Source of the DNA: DASRHG01 sp035650655
GTDB lineage: Bacteria; Desulfobacterota; Binatia; DP-6
DNA length: 64,000 bases
Reading direction: 5' to 3'
Assembly: GCA_035650655.1 (NCBI GenBank)
Contig: DASRHG010000027.1
Coordinates: 37,738 to 101,737, forward strand
Of this stretch, positions 16,314 to 24,929 are shown one piece after another. Each line of letters starts with the position of its first letter. Position 1 is the stretch's first letter. The notes under the pieces are model-generated. The model was not told the origin of the DNA. It saw only the letters and a program-made list of their open reading frames with translations, and made no database searches. Position numbers and translations under genes: made by a program.

Positions 16314-18557
16314 CTACCGCCGGCAGCGGAGCTTCCCGCCCTTGCGCGTACAGCGCCCGGTCAAGTCGGCGACGAAGCACTGCTCGCCGACGACGACGCG
16401 GGCTTCGACCGGGGCCGCACCGCCCGCGAGCGCCATCCGCCTCCCGACGGCGTCGAGCCGCACCTCGCCGCTCCGCTTGCGGCGGAGTACGACCGCCGTG
16501 AGGCCGGCGTTCCGCGGGTTCCGGTACTGCGCGACGCCGCCGCGGCGGCGCCAGTGGGCGTCGCTCGCGGGGTGCGCGAGGCGGCTCTCGGCGAGCATGC
16601 CCGCGGGGCCCGCGAGCTCGAGCGCGAGGTCGTCCTGCGTGGCGGGCGCGAGCGGCTCGGCGGGCCGGAAGCTCCCGTGGAGCGCGAGCCCGCCCCCGCC
16701 GGCGGTGAGCGCGCCGAGCAGGAGCGTCCCGGGCGGGCCCGCGCGCTCGCACCGGCCCCCGACGCACGCCTCGCGACCGTCGCACGGGTCCCCGTCGCTG
16801 CACGCCGTGCCGTCGGCGAGCGCGGGGCCGGGCGTGCACGCACCCGCCTGGCAGACCGAGGGCGCCCGGCATCCGTCGGACGCGCCGCACGCCGTGCCGT
16901 CGGGCGCCGCGCTCCCGTGCTGGCAGATGCCGGCGCGGCACGTCTCGCTCCCGCTGCACGGGTCGCCGTCGCCGCACGGGGTCCCGTCCGGCGCGCCGGG
17001 GCACGGACCACCGGGCGGGAAGCACGCCGGCCGGCGGAACGGGTTCTCCCAGCCGTGGAGCGGCGCGCTCCCGTCGCCGCCCGAGTAGACGCCGTCCGTG
17101 AAGCACGCCTCCGCGACGCGGCCGGTCGGGCCCGCGTACGGAGGCGCGTCGCTCGTGTACTCGATGCGGAAGACCGCGCTGTCCTCGGTGAACGCGCTGC
17201 TCGTCCCCTGCCGGCCGGCGACGTACAGCACGCGGCGCCCGAGCGGGTCCGGCGCCTCCGCGATCGCCGTCAGCACGGGGAAGCGGACGAAGTCGACCTC
17301 GCCGTCCGCGTCGACGTCGTAGACGGCGGAGAAGTCGTCGTCGTCCGTCGAGTCGTGGAACGCGGTCGGGGCGACGCCGTTCGGGTGCGGGAGGAAGCAC
17401 GGCGGCGCGAGGTCGAGGCGGTAGATGCGGTCGCTGTCGCGGAAGAGGTAGAAGACGTCGCCGTAGTACTCGGCCGGGTACGCGAGGCCGGTGTACGCGG
17501 AGAGCCCCGTGAGCGCCGGGCTCCCGGCGTGCGTGGCGATCGGCCGGCGCCAGTCCGGATGCACGGCGTAGACGTCCGACGCCGGGTGCCCGACGAGGCA
17601 CGCGGCGCTCGCGGCGACGGCGTCGCCCTCGAGGCAGGGCCAGCCGAAGTCGCTCCCGGCGTCGACCACGTCGACCTCCGACTGGAGCCCGTCGCCGCGC
17701 TCGGCGGAGTAGAGCTGGCCGGTGAGCGGGTGCACGGCGAACCCGGTCGGGTTCCGCGCGCCGGCGGCGAACGCGAACGGCTGCGCCGCGAAGGGCGCGC
17801 CCGGGACGGGCTGGGCGATCGACGCGCCCTCGACCGCCAGGCGGAGGATCTTCCCCGCGTCGTTCGGGAAGCCGTTCCTTCCCGGCCGGTCGGGCCAGCT
17901 CGCGCCGCCGAGGCAGACGCTCGTGCAGAAGGTCGTCGTCTCGGTGCCGCTCACCGGATCCGTGCCGAGGAGGAGCTGCGCGTTCCAGCGCTGCCCGGAG
18001 CCGCTGTCGCCGACGCCGACGTAGAGGCAGCCGTCGGCGCCGAACGCGAGCCCGCCGCCGTTCCGTGCCGACGACTCCGTGGGGGGCTCGAGGCCGCGCG
18101 CGACCTCGCCCAGGAAGTCGCCCGTGCCGTTCGCGTTCTCGCGGTACGCGCGGACGTGCTGGTTCACGAGCTCGTCGGTGGTCGTCAGGTAGACGTACAC
18201 GAGCCGGGAGGTCGCGAAGTCCGGGGCGAGCGCGAGCCCGAGGACGCCCTCCTCGCTCGCGGTCGCGCGGACGCCGTCGACCGTCGCCCACACCGTGCCC
18301 TCGTCGAGCGTCGAGCCGTCGGTCGCGTGGTAGGCGGAGTAGACGCGGATCTCCGACGTGCCGGGCGTCGGGCCGGAGGTCGGCGCGAGCGACTGGACGG
18401 CCGCGAAGAGCCGGCCGTCCGGCGCGACCGCGATCGCGGAGATCGGGTTCGCCGCGTGCGCCACGGCGACCGCCCGGAAGCCGGGCGTCGAGAGCGCCGC
18501 GCGGGCGGGTGCGGCCGCGAGCGCCGCGGCCGCCGCGAGGACGAGGACGGTCCGCAT
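16314..18557 (-). CDS. Secreted sugar dehydrogenase (GSDH) with Cys-rich and beta-rich C terminus
   Basis: 747 residues: signal peptide (MRTVLVLAAAAALAAAPARA), GSDH-type propeller to about residue 450 (AIAVAPDGRLFAAVQSL, EGVLGLALAPDF, NGGGLAFGADGCLYVGVGDS, GARNPTGFAVHP), then EGF/disintegrin-like Cys repeats (CGDGDPCSGSETC, CSDGDPCDGREAC) around 500-590. The last about 130 residues (QYRNPRNAGLTAVVLRR to GEQCFVADL) resemble the N-terminal domain of the dehydrogenase at 11081. It is the last gene of a three-gene leftward operon, 9 nt after the DUF1501 gene. A secreted oxidase or dehydrogenase feeding electrons to the di-haem protein is plausible but inferred. Confidence 0.85.
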   Translation of the reverse strand: MRTVLVLAAAAALAAAPARAALSTPGFRAVAVAHAANPISAIAVAPDGRLFAAVQSLAPTSGPTPGTSEIRVYSAYHATDGSTLDEGTVWATVDGVRATASEEGVLGLALAPDFATSRLVYVYLTTTDELVNQHVRAYRENANGTGDFLGEVARGLEPPTESSARNGGGLAFGADGCLYVGVGDSGSGQRWNAQLLLGTDPVSGTETTTFCTSVCLGGASWPDRPGRNGFPNDAGKILRLAVEGASIAQPVPGAPFAAQPFAFAAGARNPTGFAVHPLTGQLYSAERGDGLQSEVDVVDAGSDFGWPCLEGDAVAASAACLVGHPASDVYAVHPDWRRPIATHAGSPALTGLSAYTGLAYPAEYYGDVFYLFRDSDRIYRLDLAPPCFLPHPNGVAPTAFHDSTDDDDFSAVYDVDADGEVDFVRFPVLTAIAEAPDPLGRRVLYVAGRQGTSSAFTEDSAVFRIEYTSDAPPYAGPTGRVAEACFTDGVYSGGDGSAPLHGWENPFRRPACFPPGGPCPGAPDGTPCGDGDPCSGSETCRAGICQHGSAAPDGTACGASDGCRAPSVCQAGACTPGPALADGTACSDGDPCDGREACVGGRCERAGPPGTLLLGALTAGGGGLALHGSFRPAEPLAPATQDDLALELAGPAGMLAESRLAHPASDAHWRRRGGVAQYRNPRNAGLTAVVLRRKRSGEVRLDAVGRRMALAGGAAPVEARVVVGEQCFVADLTGRCTRKGGKLRCRR

Positions 18558-18566
18558 CGCGGCGTC

Positions 18567-19865
18567 TCAGGCGATCATGGCCGTGAACGGCTTCACGGTC
18601 GGGAGGTAGTCGCCCGCGTTCGCGCCCATGAGGGTCACGATGCCCGCGACGACGTTCGTCACGTCGATCACGAGGCCGGTGTCGTCGGGCCGGCCGGTCG
18701 CGAAGCTCGTCTTGACGCCTTCCTGGCTCCCGTCCGTCCGGCCGAAGGTCGTCCCGCCGTGCACGCCCTTCCCGATGAAAAGCATCGACGTCCACGGGTG
18801 GTGGTCCTTCCCGTTGCTCCCGTTCAGCTGCGGGCTCCGCCCGAACTCCGAGCAGTAGACGATCGTCGTCTGATCGAGCAGCGAGCCCCCGCCGACGCCC
18901 GGCTGCGCGGCGAGCGCGGTGACGAACTCGTCGAGGAACCCGAACAGCTCGTCCCAGCGGCCGTTCTGGTCCTGGTTGTCCGAGTGCGTGTCGAAGCCGC
19001 CGACCGTGTTGACCGTCACGCTCGTCGTCATGCCGGCGCGGAACGCGGTGCCGAGCGCGGTCGCGAGCTCGGTCCCGGTGCCGAAGCCGTCGGGAAGCGC
19101 GTCGGCGAGCGCGACGAGTTTGTCACCGCGGACGTTCGCCTCGTCGAACTGCGCGAGCCGTCCGGCGAGGATCCCGCCCGAGTCGGCGGCGCGCACGCTC
19201 GCGAGCGCCCGTCGGATCGCCTGCTCGCCGACGCGGGAGACGCCGCGCTGATGCGAGCCCGGGTTGGAATGGCTCGGGATGTCGTCGAACGCGAGCGCCT
19301 CGGCGAGCTGCCCGCCGACGCGGGAGGAGAGCCCCGCGAACGGCCCGCTGTAGCTCGGGCCGGAGAGCTGGAGGTGCGGCAGCGGGAGGTCCGGTCCGTT
19401 GTGGTTCGCCGCCATGACGGCGAAGTCGGCCTTCGTCGGGTCGAGGTAGCCGGTCAGCACGAGCTGCCGCGACTGGTCGTGCGACGTCGAGCGCGTGTTG
19501 ATCCCGTTCACGACCGCGGTGCGGCCCGCCCACTTCGCGAAGAACGTGTCGACCGCGGGGCGCGCGACGGGATTCGAGACGTACGTGATGCCGCCGACGG
19601 TCGCGAGCACCGAGGGCGGAATGCCGGTGACGGACTCCGGCACGTCGACGTCGACACCGTCGGTCGCGTCCGCGGGGTCGTGCGGGTCGAGCACCTGGGT
19701 CACGTCCCATCCCCCGTCCGCGAAGAAGGCGACGAGCAGGCGCGGCGTCGTCGTGGCGGCGTGCGCGACCCGGCGGAGCGGCCGCGGGATCGCCGCGACG
19801 GCCGCGCTCGCGAGTCCGAGGCGCAAGAGCGACCGGCGCGTCAGCTCCTCTTCCCACATCCGCAT
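18567..19865 (-). CDS. DUF1501 protein with Tat signal
   Basis: 432 residues. A twin-arginine signal (LTRRSLLRLGLASAAVAAIP) is followed by the DUF1501 fold, a sulfatase/alkaline-phosphatase-like domain: LLVAFFADGGWDVTQVLDPH near the start, NTRSTSHDQSRQLVLTGY, and QTTIVYCSEFGRSPQLNG with GKDHHPWTSMLFIGKGVHGG near the end. These proteins are folded in the cytoplasm and exported by Tat. In Planctomycetes and related groups they sit beside DUF1549/DUF1588-type cytochromes, as here. The function is not established. It starts 18 nt after the upstream cytochrome-like gene. Confidence 0.92.
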   Translation of the reverse strand: MRMWEEELTRRSLLRLGLASAAVAAIPRPLRRVAHAATTTPRLLVAFFADGGWDVTQVLDPHDPADATDGVDVDVPESVTGIPPSVLATVGGITYVSNPVARPAVDTFFAKWAGRTAVVNGINTRSTSHDQSRQLVLTGYLDPTKADFAVMAANHNGPDLPLPHLQLSGPSYSGPFAGLSSRVGGQLAEALAFDDIPSHSNPGSHQRGVSRVGEQAIRRALASVRAADSGGILAGRLAQFDEANVRGDKLVALADALPDGFGTGTELATALGTAFRAGMTTSVTVNTVGGFDTHSDNQDQNGRWDELFGFLDEFVTALAAQPGVGGGSLLDQTTIVYCSEFGRSPQLNGSNGKDHHPWTSMLFIGKGVHGGTTFGRTDGSQEGVKTSFATGRPDDTGLVIDVTNVVAGIVTLMGANAGDYLPTVKPFTAMIA

Positions 19866-19883
19866 GGCGACTCCCCTCTCGCG

Positions 19884-22352
19884 TCAGTAGAGCAGTATGC
19901 GCGGACTCCGGAGCATGGCGGTGACGAGCCCCCGCCACGCCCGCTCGCCCCGGGTGCCGGGGACGGATCTCCGGCCCGTCCCGCTCTCGCTCGTGTCCGT
20001 CCAGAGCGCGCGGTAGAGCCCGACCCACGCGTCCACCTGGGGATCGGTCGTGGCGACGCGCTCCCCGTACAGCCGGCGGACGAGGGCCGCGAGCACCGCG
20101 CGCAGCACCGCGTCGTCCACGTTCGGGTCCTCGGTTCCCGTGACGCCGTGGAGGAGACGGCGCGCGCCGTCGGGCAGCGCGAGGTCCGTCTGGACCACGA
20201 AGTCCGCGGCGAGCGCCGCGACCTTCCGCTGCACGACGGCGACGGAGGCGTTCAGCGCGTCGGAACGGCCCGACACGCTCACGCCGTCGATGCCGCCGAG
20301 GATCACCTCGAAGCCGTCGTGGTCGCTCGTGAGGAGGGGGACGGGCTCGGTGCGCGGCGGCGTGCCGTCGTCGCGGGGGTCGCGGGTCCAGACGAAGCCC
20401 GTCAGGTCCGCGATCAGGCGCTCGAGGCGCTCGGGCGACGTCCGCCGCACCCACTCCGGTGCGCCGTCCACGGGCATCGAGCGGTACGCGCCGGACAGCA
20501 TCCAGCGCTTCACGAGCTTCCGGAAGTCGTACCCGTCCTCGGTGGGCCAGCGCGCGGCGATGCCGGCCGCGGTCTCGAGCTCGAGCGACGTCTTCGGCGC
20601 CCGCAGGAAGAGGAGCTGGAAGGCGCGCTTCGTCTGACACTCGGCGAACTTGGGGTGCGTGGTGAGGAGGCGGCCGAGGTCGCGGATGTCGCCGCCCGGC
20701 ACGCCGTAGACCGCCGGCGGACGCTTGTTCGCGCGCCGCCACCGCTCGGGGTCGCCGCGGTAGAAGCTCTGCGCGTCGTCCGTCTCGAGGCCGGCGTCGT
20801 CCATCGGGAAGAGGAACGACGCGAGCGGGTCCAGGCGGTCGTGGCACGCCTTGCAGTCCGCGCGCGTCGTGACGGCGTTCAGGACCGCGTCCGCGTCCGC
20901 GTTGTCGACGTTGCGCGTGACGTCGACGGGCGTGTCGAGGAAGTTGTAGCAGTGGAACACGATCGACCAGCGGTTCGCGCGCCGGCGGTTCTTGTTCGTG
21001 TCGTTCGTGTCCCAGACCTCGTAGAACGCGCTCGTCGAGAGGAGCCCGGCGTGCGGGCGCCCGTCGAGGTAGTGCGACGGCTGCCAGCCGGCGCCGACGA
21101 CGGGCTCCATCGGGTACGGCATCCGGTCCGGGTCGGACTGGAAGAGGGCGTTCGCAACCGTGTAGTCCGCGGTCCCGATCTCCGTGAACGGCCGGTCGTT
21201 CGCGACGATCCAGGCGATGAGCTCGAGCGCCTCGCCGTAGATCGCCGCGGTCTCGTCGCGGCGCGAGTCGTTCTCGTCCTCGCGGCGGACGAGGAGCGCG
21301 TCGTCGTAGACGTCCTTCACGCGCTCGAGGAACTCGGGGCTGTGGAGATAGCCGTCGACGATCGCCTCGTACGCGCTCGGGTCCGCCTCGACGGCGTCGA
21401 GCTCGGCGGGCGCCGGCCGCGTGCCGCGGAGGTCCATCGCGGCGCGGACGAGGAGCTCGGCCGGCGGGATCGGGGCCATCGGCACCGACGGCGCCCCGTT
21501 GCACTGCTGTCCGCTCGCGACGAGCTGCACCCACTGCGCGAGGACGGCCGCCGCCTCGCTGCCCGGCGAGAGCTGCTGTCCGCCGCCGTGCGGCAGCTCG
21601 GCGAGCGGCTTCTGGAGGATCCGCGACTGCTCGGGGCGCGCCGTGTCGATCATGAGGGCGACGCTCGCCTGCGTCGCCCTGGGATCGCCGAGCGTCACGC
21701 GGAAGCCGGTCGCCGCGGCGGCGCCGCCGGGGACGTGGCAGCCCGCGCAGATCGGCTGGAGGACGAGCCCCATCACCCGTCCGTCGAAGAAGGAGCTGTC
21801 GCAGGTGGCGGGCGGCGTCGCCGGGGGCTGCACGATCCTCCGCGCGAGCGCGAGCATCCCCTTCGCGTGCACCGTGCGGCCGGCGAGCCGCGCGATGCCG
21901 AGGACGGTCGTGCCGTTCGCCCGTCCGCGCCAGCGGAACCGGACGCCGGTGCTGCTCGTGCCCGTGAGCGTCACGCGCGCGCGGCGCGCCCGGCCGTTCA
22001 CGTGGTAGACCGCCGTGCCGGCGGGGGCCGGCAGCGCGATCGCGAGCGTGCCGGAGACGGCGGCACCCGTCTGCGCGAGCGCGCCGGCGACGACGGCGGG
22101 GGGATGCCTGCGGCGCAACGTGAGCGTGCCGTCGTAGGACGCCGTGAGGTCGGCGCGGGCGGACGTCGCGAGGAGGGCCGCGCCGAGGACGACGCCGAGG
22201 AGCACGCGCGGCGCCGCCGGTCCACATCCGTACGCGGCGCGACGCGAACCCGTCGGTCCCGGCTCGCGCCGCTCACAGCGCCGCCCCGCGGCTCCGACGT
22301 GCCGCCCGCGTGCCTCCGCCGCCACCACGCCCGTCCCGCTTGCCTTTCCCAT
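19884..22352 (-). CDS. Exported DUF1549/DUF1588-like protein with two haem-c motifs
   Basis: 822 residues. I start at ATG 22352, with GAGGTG 6 nt upstream; this gives a long basic leader before the hydrophobic segment VLLGVVLGAALLATSARA, so a GTG at 22205 is a serious alternative. A small beta domain is followed by CAGCH (haem-c motif 1), a DUF1549-like segment (AAMDLRGTRPAPAELDAVE, YLHSPEFLERVKDVYDD), then CKACHDRLDPLASFLFPMDDA (motif 2, DUF1588-like) and a helical C terminus. It heads the operon with DUF1501 and sugar dehydrogenase genes. Likely a secreted electron-transfer protein; the substrate is unknown. Confidence 0.85.
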   Translation of the reverse strand: MGKASGTGVVAAEARGRHVGAAGRRCERREPGPTGSRRAAYGCGPAAPRVLLGVVLGAALLATSARADLTASYDGTLTLRRRHPPAVVAGALAQTGAAVSGTLAIALPAPAGTAVYHVNGRARRARVTLTGTSSTGVRFRWRGRANGTTVLGIARLAGRTVHAKGMLALARRIVQPPATPPATCDSSFFDGRVMGLVLQPICAGCHVPGGAAAATGFRVTLGDPRATQASVALMIDTARPEQSRILQKPLAELPHGGGQQLSPGSEAAAVLAQWVQLVASGQQCNGAPSVPMAPIPPAELLVRAAMDLRGTRPAPAELDAVEADPSAYEAIVDGYLHSPEFLERVKDVYDDALLVRREDENDSRRDETAAIYGEALELIAWIVANDRPFTEIGTADYTVANALFQSDPDRMPYPMEPVVGAGWQPSHYLDGRPHAGLLSTSAFYEVWDTNDTNKNRRRANRWSIVFHCYNFLDTPVDVTRNVDNADADAVLNAVTTRADCKACHDRLDPLASFLFPMDDAGLETDDAQSFYRGDPERWRRANKRPPAVYGVPGGDIRDLGRLLTTHPKFAECQTKRAFQLLFLRAPKTSLELETAAGIAARWPTEDGYDFRKLVKRWMLSGAYRSMPVDGAPEWVRRTSPERLERLIADLTGFVWTRDPRDDGTPPRTEPVPLLTSDHDGFEVILGGIDGVSVSGRSDALNASVAVVQRKVAALAADFVVQTDLALPDGARRLLHGVTGTEDPNVDDAVLRAVLAALVRRLYGERVATTDPQVDAWVGLYRALWTDTSESGTGRRSVPGTRGERAWRGLVTAMLRSPRILLY

Positions 22353-22439
22353 CGCCGCACCTCGCGCCGTGCCGCCCGGGGTGGAGCAACGCCCGTACCG
22401 CGGGGCGCCCGTACGACGTCGTGCGCCGTGACGTCCGCC

Positions 22440-22468
22440 TTGACACTTCCCGCGGGGCCTCGTTAGCC
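22440..22468 (+). promoter_or_regulatory. Promoter TTGACA-N17-TTAGCC for the CoA-transferase pair
   Basis: TTGACA at 22440-22445, a 17-nt spacer, and TTAGCC at 22463-22468. The expected transcription start falls at about 22475-22478, on the CTG proposed as start codon. The same TTGACA / TTAGC pattern precedes the gene at 26562. Confidence 0.5.
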
Positions 22469-22476
22469 TCCGCAGC

Positions 22477-23706
22477 CTGCACGGCAACCTGAGCGGCATC
22501 CGCGTCCTCGACCTGACGCACGAGCCCGGCTTCTTCGCCGGCAAGCTCCTCGGCGACCTCGGCGCCGACGTCGTGAAGGTCGAGCCGCCGGCGGGCGACC
22601 CGGCGCGGCGGCGCGGGCCCTTTTGGGGCGGCGTCGAGGACCCCGAGCGCTCGCTCCTGTGGCTCGCCATGAACACCTCGAAGCGCGGCATCACGCTCGA
22701 CGTGGCACGGCCGCGCGGGCGCGCGCTCTTCCTCGACCTCGCGGCGCGGGCCGACGTCGTCCTCGAAAGCGACCCGCCGGGCGCGATGGAGGCCCGGGGG
22801 CTCGGGTGGGACGTGCTCGCCGCCCGCAACCCGCGCCTCGTCCTCTGCTCGCTCACGCCCTTCGGACGGCGCGGTCCGCATGCGGAGCGCCGCGGCTCCG
22901 ATCTCACCGTCGTCGCCGCGAGCGGCAACCTCTTCTGCACCGGGGACCCCGACCGCGCGCCCGTCCGCTGCTCGCTCCCCGTCTCGCACTACCACGGCGG
23001 GATCGAGGCCGCGGTCGGCGTCGCGTTCGCGCTCCTCGCCCGCGAGCGGAGCGGGCGCGGGCAGCACGTCGACGTGGCCCTCCAGGAGGCGATGGTGATG
23101 CCGAACGTCGGCACCGCGGCGATGGCGAAGATGACCGGCTTCCGCGGGCAGCGGACCGGCGCCGCGATCCGCCTCGGCGAGAGCGTCGGGCGCGAGATCT
23201 GGCCGTGCAAGGACGGCTTCGTCACCTTCGCGCTCCGCGGCGGCCCGGCGCGCGTGCCGGGGCTCGTCGCGATGGTCGCCTACATGCACGAGCACGGCAT
23301 GGCGTCGGCGGAGCTCCGGGCGCGGGACTGGACGGCGCACAACGCGAACCTCCTGACGCAGGCCGAGACCGACGCGCTCCAGCGCGAGTTCGGCGCCTTC
23401 TTCGCGACGAAGACGATGGCGGAGCTCTACGAGGCGGCCTGCGCGCGGAACCTGATGCTCGCGCCGACGTACACGGCGCGCGAGATCGCCCGCTCGGCGC
23501 AGCTCGCCGCGCGCGAGTTCTTCGTCGAGGTCGAGACCCCGGGCGGCGGCCGGCTCCGCTATCCGGGGGCCTTTGCGCGCGGCTCCTCGCCGATCGGCAT
23601 CCGCCGCCCCGCGCCGCGGCTCGGCGAGCACACCGCGGAGGTGCTGGGCGAGGTCGGCGTCGACGCGGCCGCGCTCGCGAGCCTGCGTGCGGAGGGCATC
23701 GTGTGA
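22477..23706 (+). CDS. CaiB/BaiF CoA-transferase, probable CTG start
   Basis: 409 residues if started at CTG 22477 (LHGNLSGIRVLDLTHEPG). The family N terminus (L-x-G-I-R-V-L-D-L) begins before the first ATG/GTG/TTG codon, which is GTG 22573, so a standard start would delete part of the first beta-alpha unit. The frame is closed by TGA at 22441. Catalytic Asp is present in GRGQHVDVALQEAM. Other family marks: GADVVKVEPPAGDPARR and RRGPHAERRGSDL. Overlaps the next CoA-transferase by GTGA, suggesting a two-chain enzyme or sequential steps in CoA-ester metabolism. CTG 22489 is the other candidate start. Confidence 0.85.
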   Translation: MHGNLSGIRVLDLTHEPGFFAGKLLGDLGADVVKVEPPAGDPARRRGPFWGGVEDPERSLLWLAMNTSKRGITLDVARPRGRALFLDLAARADVVLESDPPGAMEARGLGWDVLAARNPRLVLCSLTPFGRRGPHAERRGSDLTVVAASGNLFCTGDPDRAPVRCSLPVSHYHGGIEAAVGVAFALLARERSGRGQHVDVALQEAMVMPNVGTAAMAKMTGFRGQRTGAAIRLGESVGREIWPCKDGFVTFALRGGPARVPGLVAMVAYMHEHGMASAELRARDWTAHNANLLTQAETDALQREFGAFFATKTMAELYEAACARNLMLAPTYTAREIARSAQLAAREFFVEVETPGGGRLRYPGAFARGSSPIGIRRPAPRLGEHTAEVLGEVGVDAAALASLRAEGIV

Positions 23707-24923
23707 CGGCGCTCTTCGCCGGGACCACGCTCCTCGAGCTCGGCGGCGGCGCCGCAGGGCCCGTCGCGACGCGCTACTTCGCGGACCACGGCGCCACCGT
23801 CATCCGCGTCGAGTCCCGCCGGCGTCCCGACTTCCTCCGCATCCTCCGCATGACGCCGACCACGAAGGGCGGCGTGGACGGCTCCGAGCACTTCGCGGTC
23901 CTGAACGCGAACAAGCTCTCCGTCGCCCTCGACCTCTCCAAGCCGGAGGGTGTCGGCGTGGCCCGCCGGCTCGCGCTCTGGGCCGACGCGGTGGCGGAGA
24001 ACTTCGCACCCGGCGCGATGGCGAAGTGGGGCCTCGACTATGCGTCGCTCGTGAAGGCGCGCCCGGACCTCGTCATGATCAGCACGTGTCTCAACGGCCA
24101 GACCGGGCCCGAGCGGCACTACCCCGGCTTCGGCGGGCAGGGCTCGGCGCTCGCCGGCTTCAACCATTTGACGGGCTGGCCGGACCGCGAGCCGGTCGGC
24201 CCCTACGGCACGATCACGGACTCGCTGTCACCGCGCTTCGCGGCGCTCCTCCTCGCCTCCGCGCTCCTCCACCGCGCGCGGACGGGCGAGGGCCAGCACA
24301 TCGATCTCTCGCAGGTCGAGGCGGGCATCGTCTGCCTCACCGAGAGCATGCTGGCGTGGACGGCGAACGGCGAGGTCCTCGGGCGAATGGGGAACCGCTC
24401 CCGGCACGCCGCGCCGCACGGCGTCTTCCGCGCGGCGGACCGCGACGGCCGCGAGCGCTGGATCGCGATCGCCGTCCACGACGACGCCGACTGGGCGCGC
24501 CTCGTCGATGCGCTCGGCCGCCCGGCCTGGGCGACGGCGCCCGCCCTCGCGACGGCGGCCGGCCGCCTGGCCGCGGTCGACGCGATCGAGACGGCTCTCG
24601 AGGCGTGGACGCGCGCTCGCGACGCCGAGGCGACCGCGGCGCTCCTCCAGGCGGCCGGCGTCGACGCGGCGCCCGTCGCCGATCTCGGCGACCTCCACGA
24701 CGACCCACAGCTCGCGCACCGGCGCCACTTCCGGCCCGTCGAGCACCCCGTGCTCGGCCGCCACCCCGTCGAGACCCACGCCATCCGCTTCTCGGACATG
24801 GAGCCCGAGATCGCCCGCCCGGCACCGCGCCTCGGCGAGCACACGGAGCACGTCCTCCGCGACCTCTACGGGATGGATGGGGAGGAGTTCGCGCGGCTCA
24901 GCGCCGCGGGCGTCTTCGCGTGA
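23703..24923 (+). CDS. CaiB/BaiF CoA-transferase
   Basis: 406 residues from GTG 23703, overlapping the stop of the preceding paralogue. Starts VTALFAGTTLLELGGGAAGP, then ADHGATVIRVESRRRPDFLR, LDLSKPEGVGVARRL and GEGQHIDLSQVEAG with the catalytic Asp. The C terminus has the family's APRLGEHTEHVL. Paired CoA-transferase genes of this type often act on the same dicarboxylic or aromatic acyl-CoA; heterodimer formation is possible but not shown. Confidence 0.92.
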   Translation: MTALFAGTTLLELGGGAAGPVATRYFADHGATVIRVESRRRPDFLRILRMTPTTKGGVDGSEHFAVLNANKLSVALDLSKPEGVGVARRLALWADAVAENFAPGAMAKWGLDYASLVKARPDLVMISTCLNGQTGPERHYPGFGGQGSALAGFNHLTGWPDREPVGPYGTITDSLSPRFAALLLASALLHRARTGEGQHIDLSQVEAGIVCLTESMLAWTANGEVLGRMGNRSRHAAPHGVFRAADRDGRERWIAIAVHDDADWARLVDALGRPAWATAPALATAAGRLAAVDAIETALEAWTRARDAEATAALLQAAGVDAAPVADLGDLHDDPQLAHRRHFRPVEHPVLGRHPVETHAIRFSDMEPEIARPAPRLGEHTEHVLRDLYGMDGEEFARLSAAGVFA

Positions 24924-24929
24924 GCGCGG

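Noticed and set aside
15258..22466. A 2402-codon plus-strand open frame
   Set aside because: It lies antisense to the well-supported secreted redox operon; the translation is Arg/Glu/Ala low-complexity with no domain, a usual by-product of high GC.
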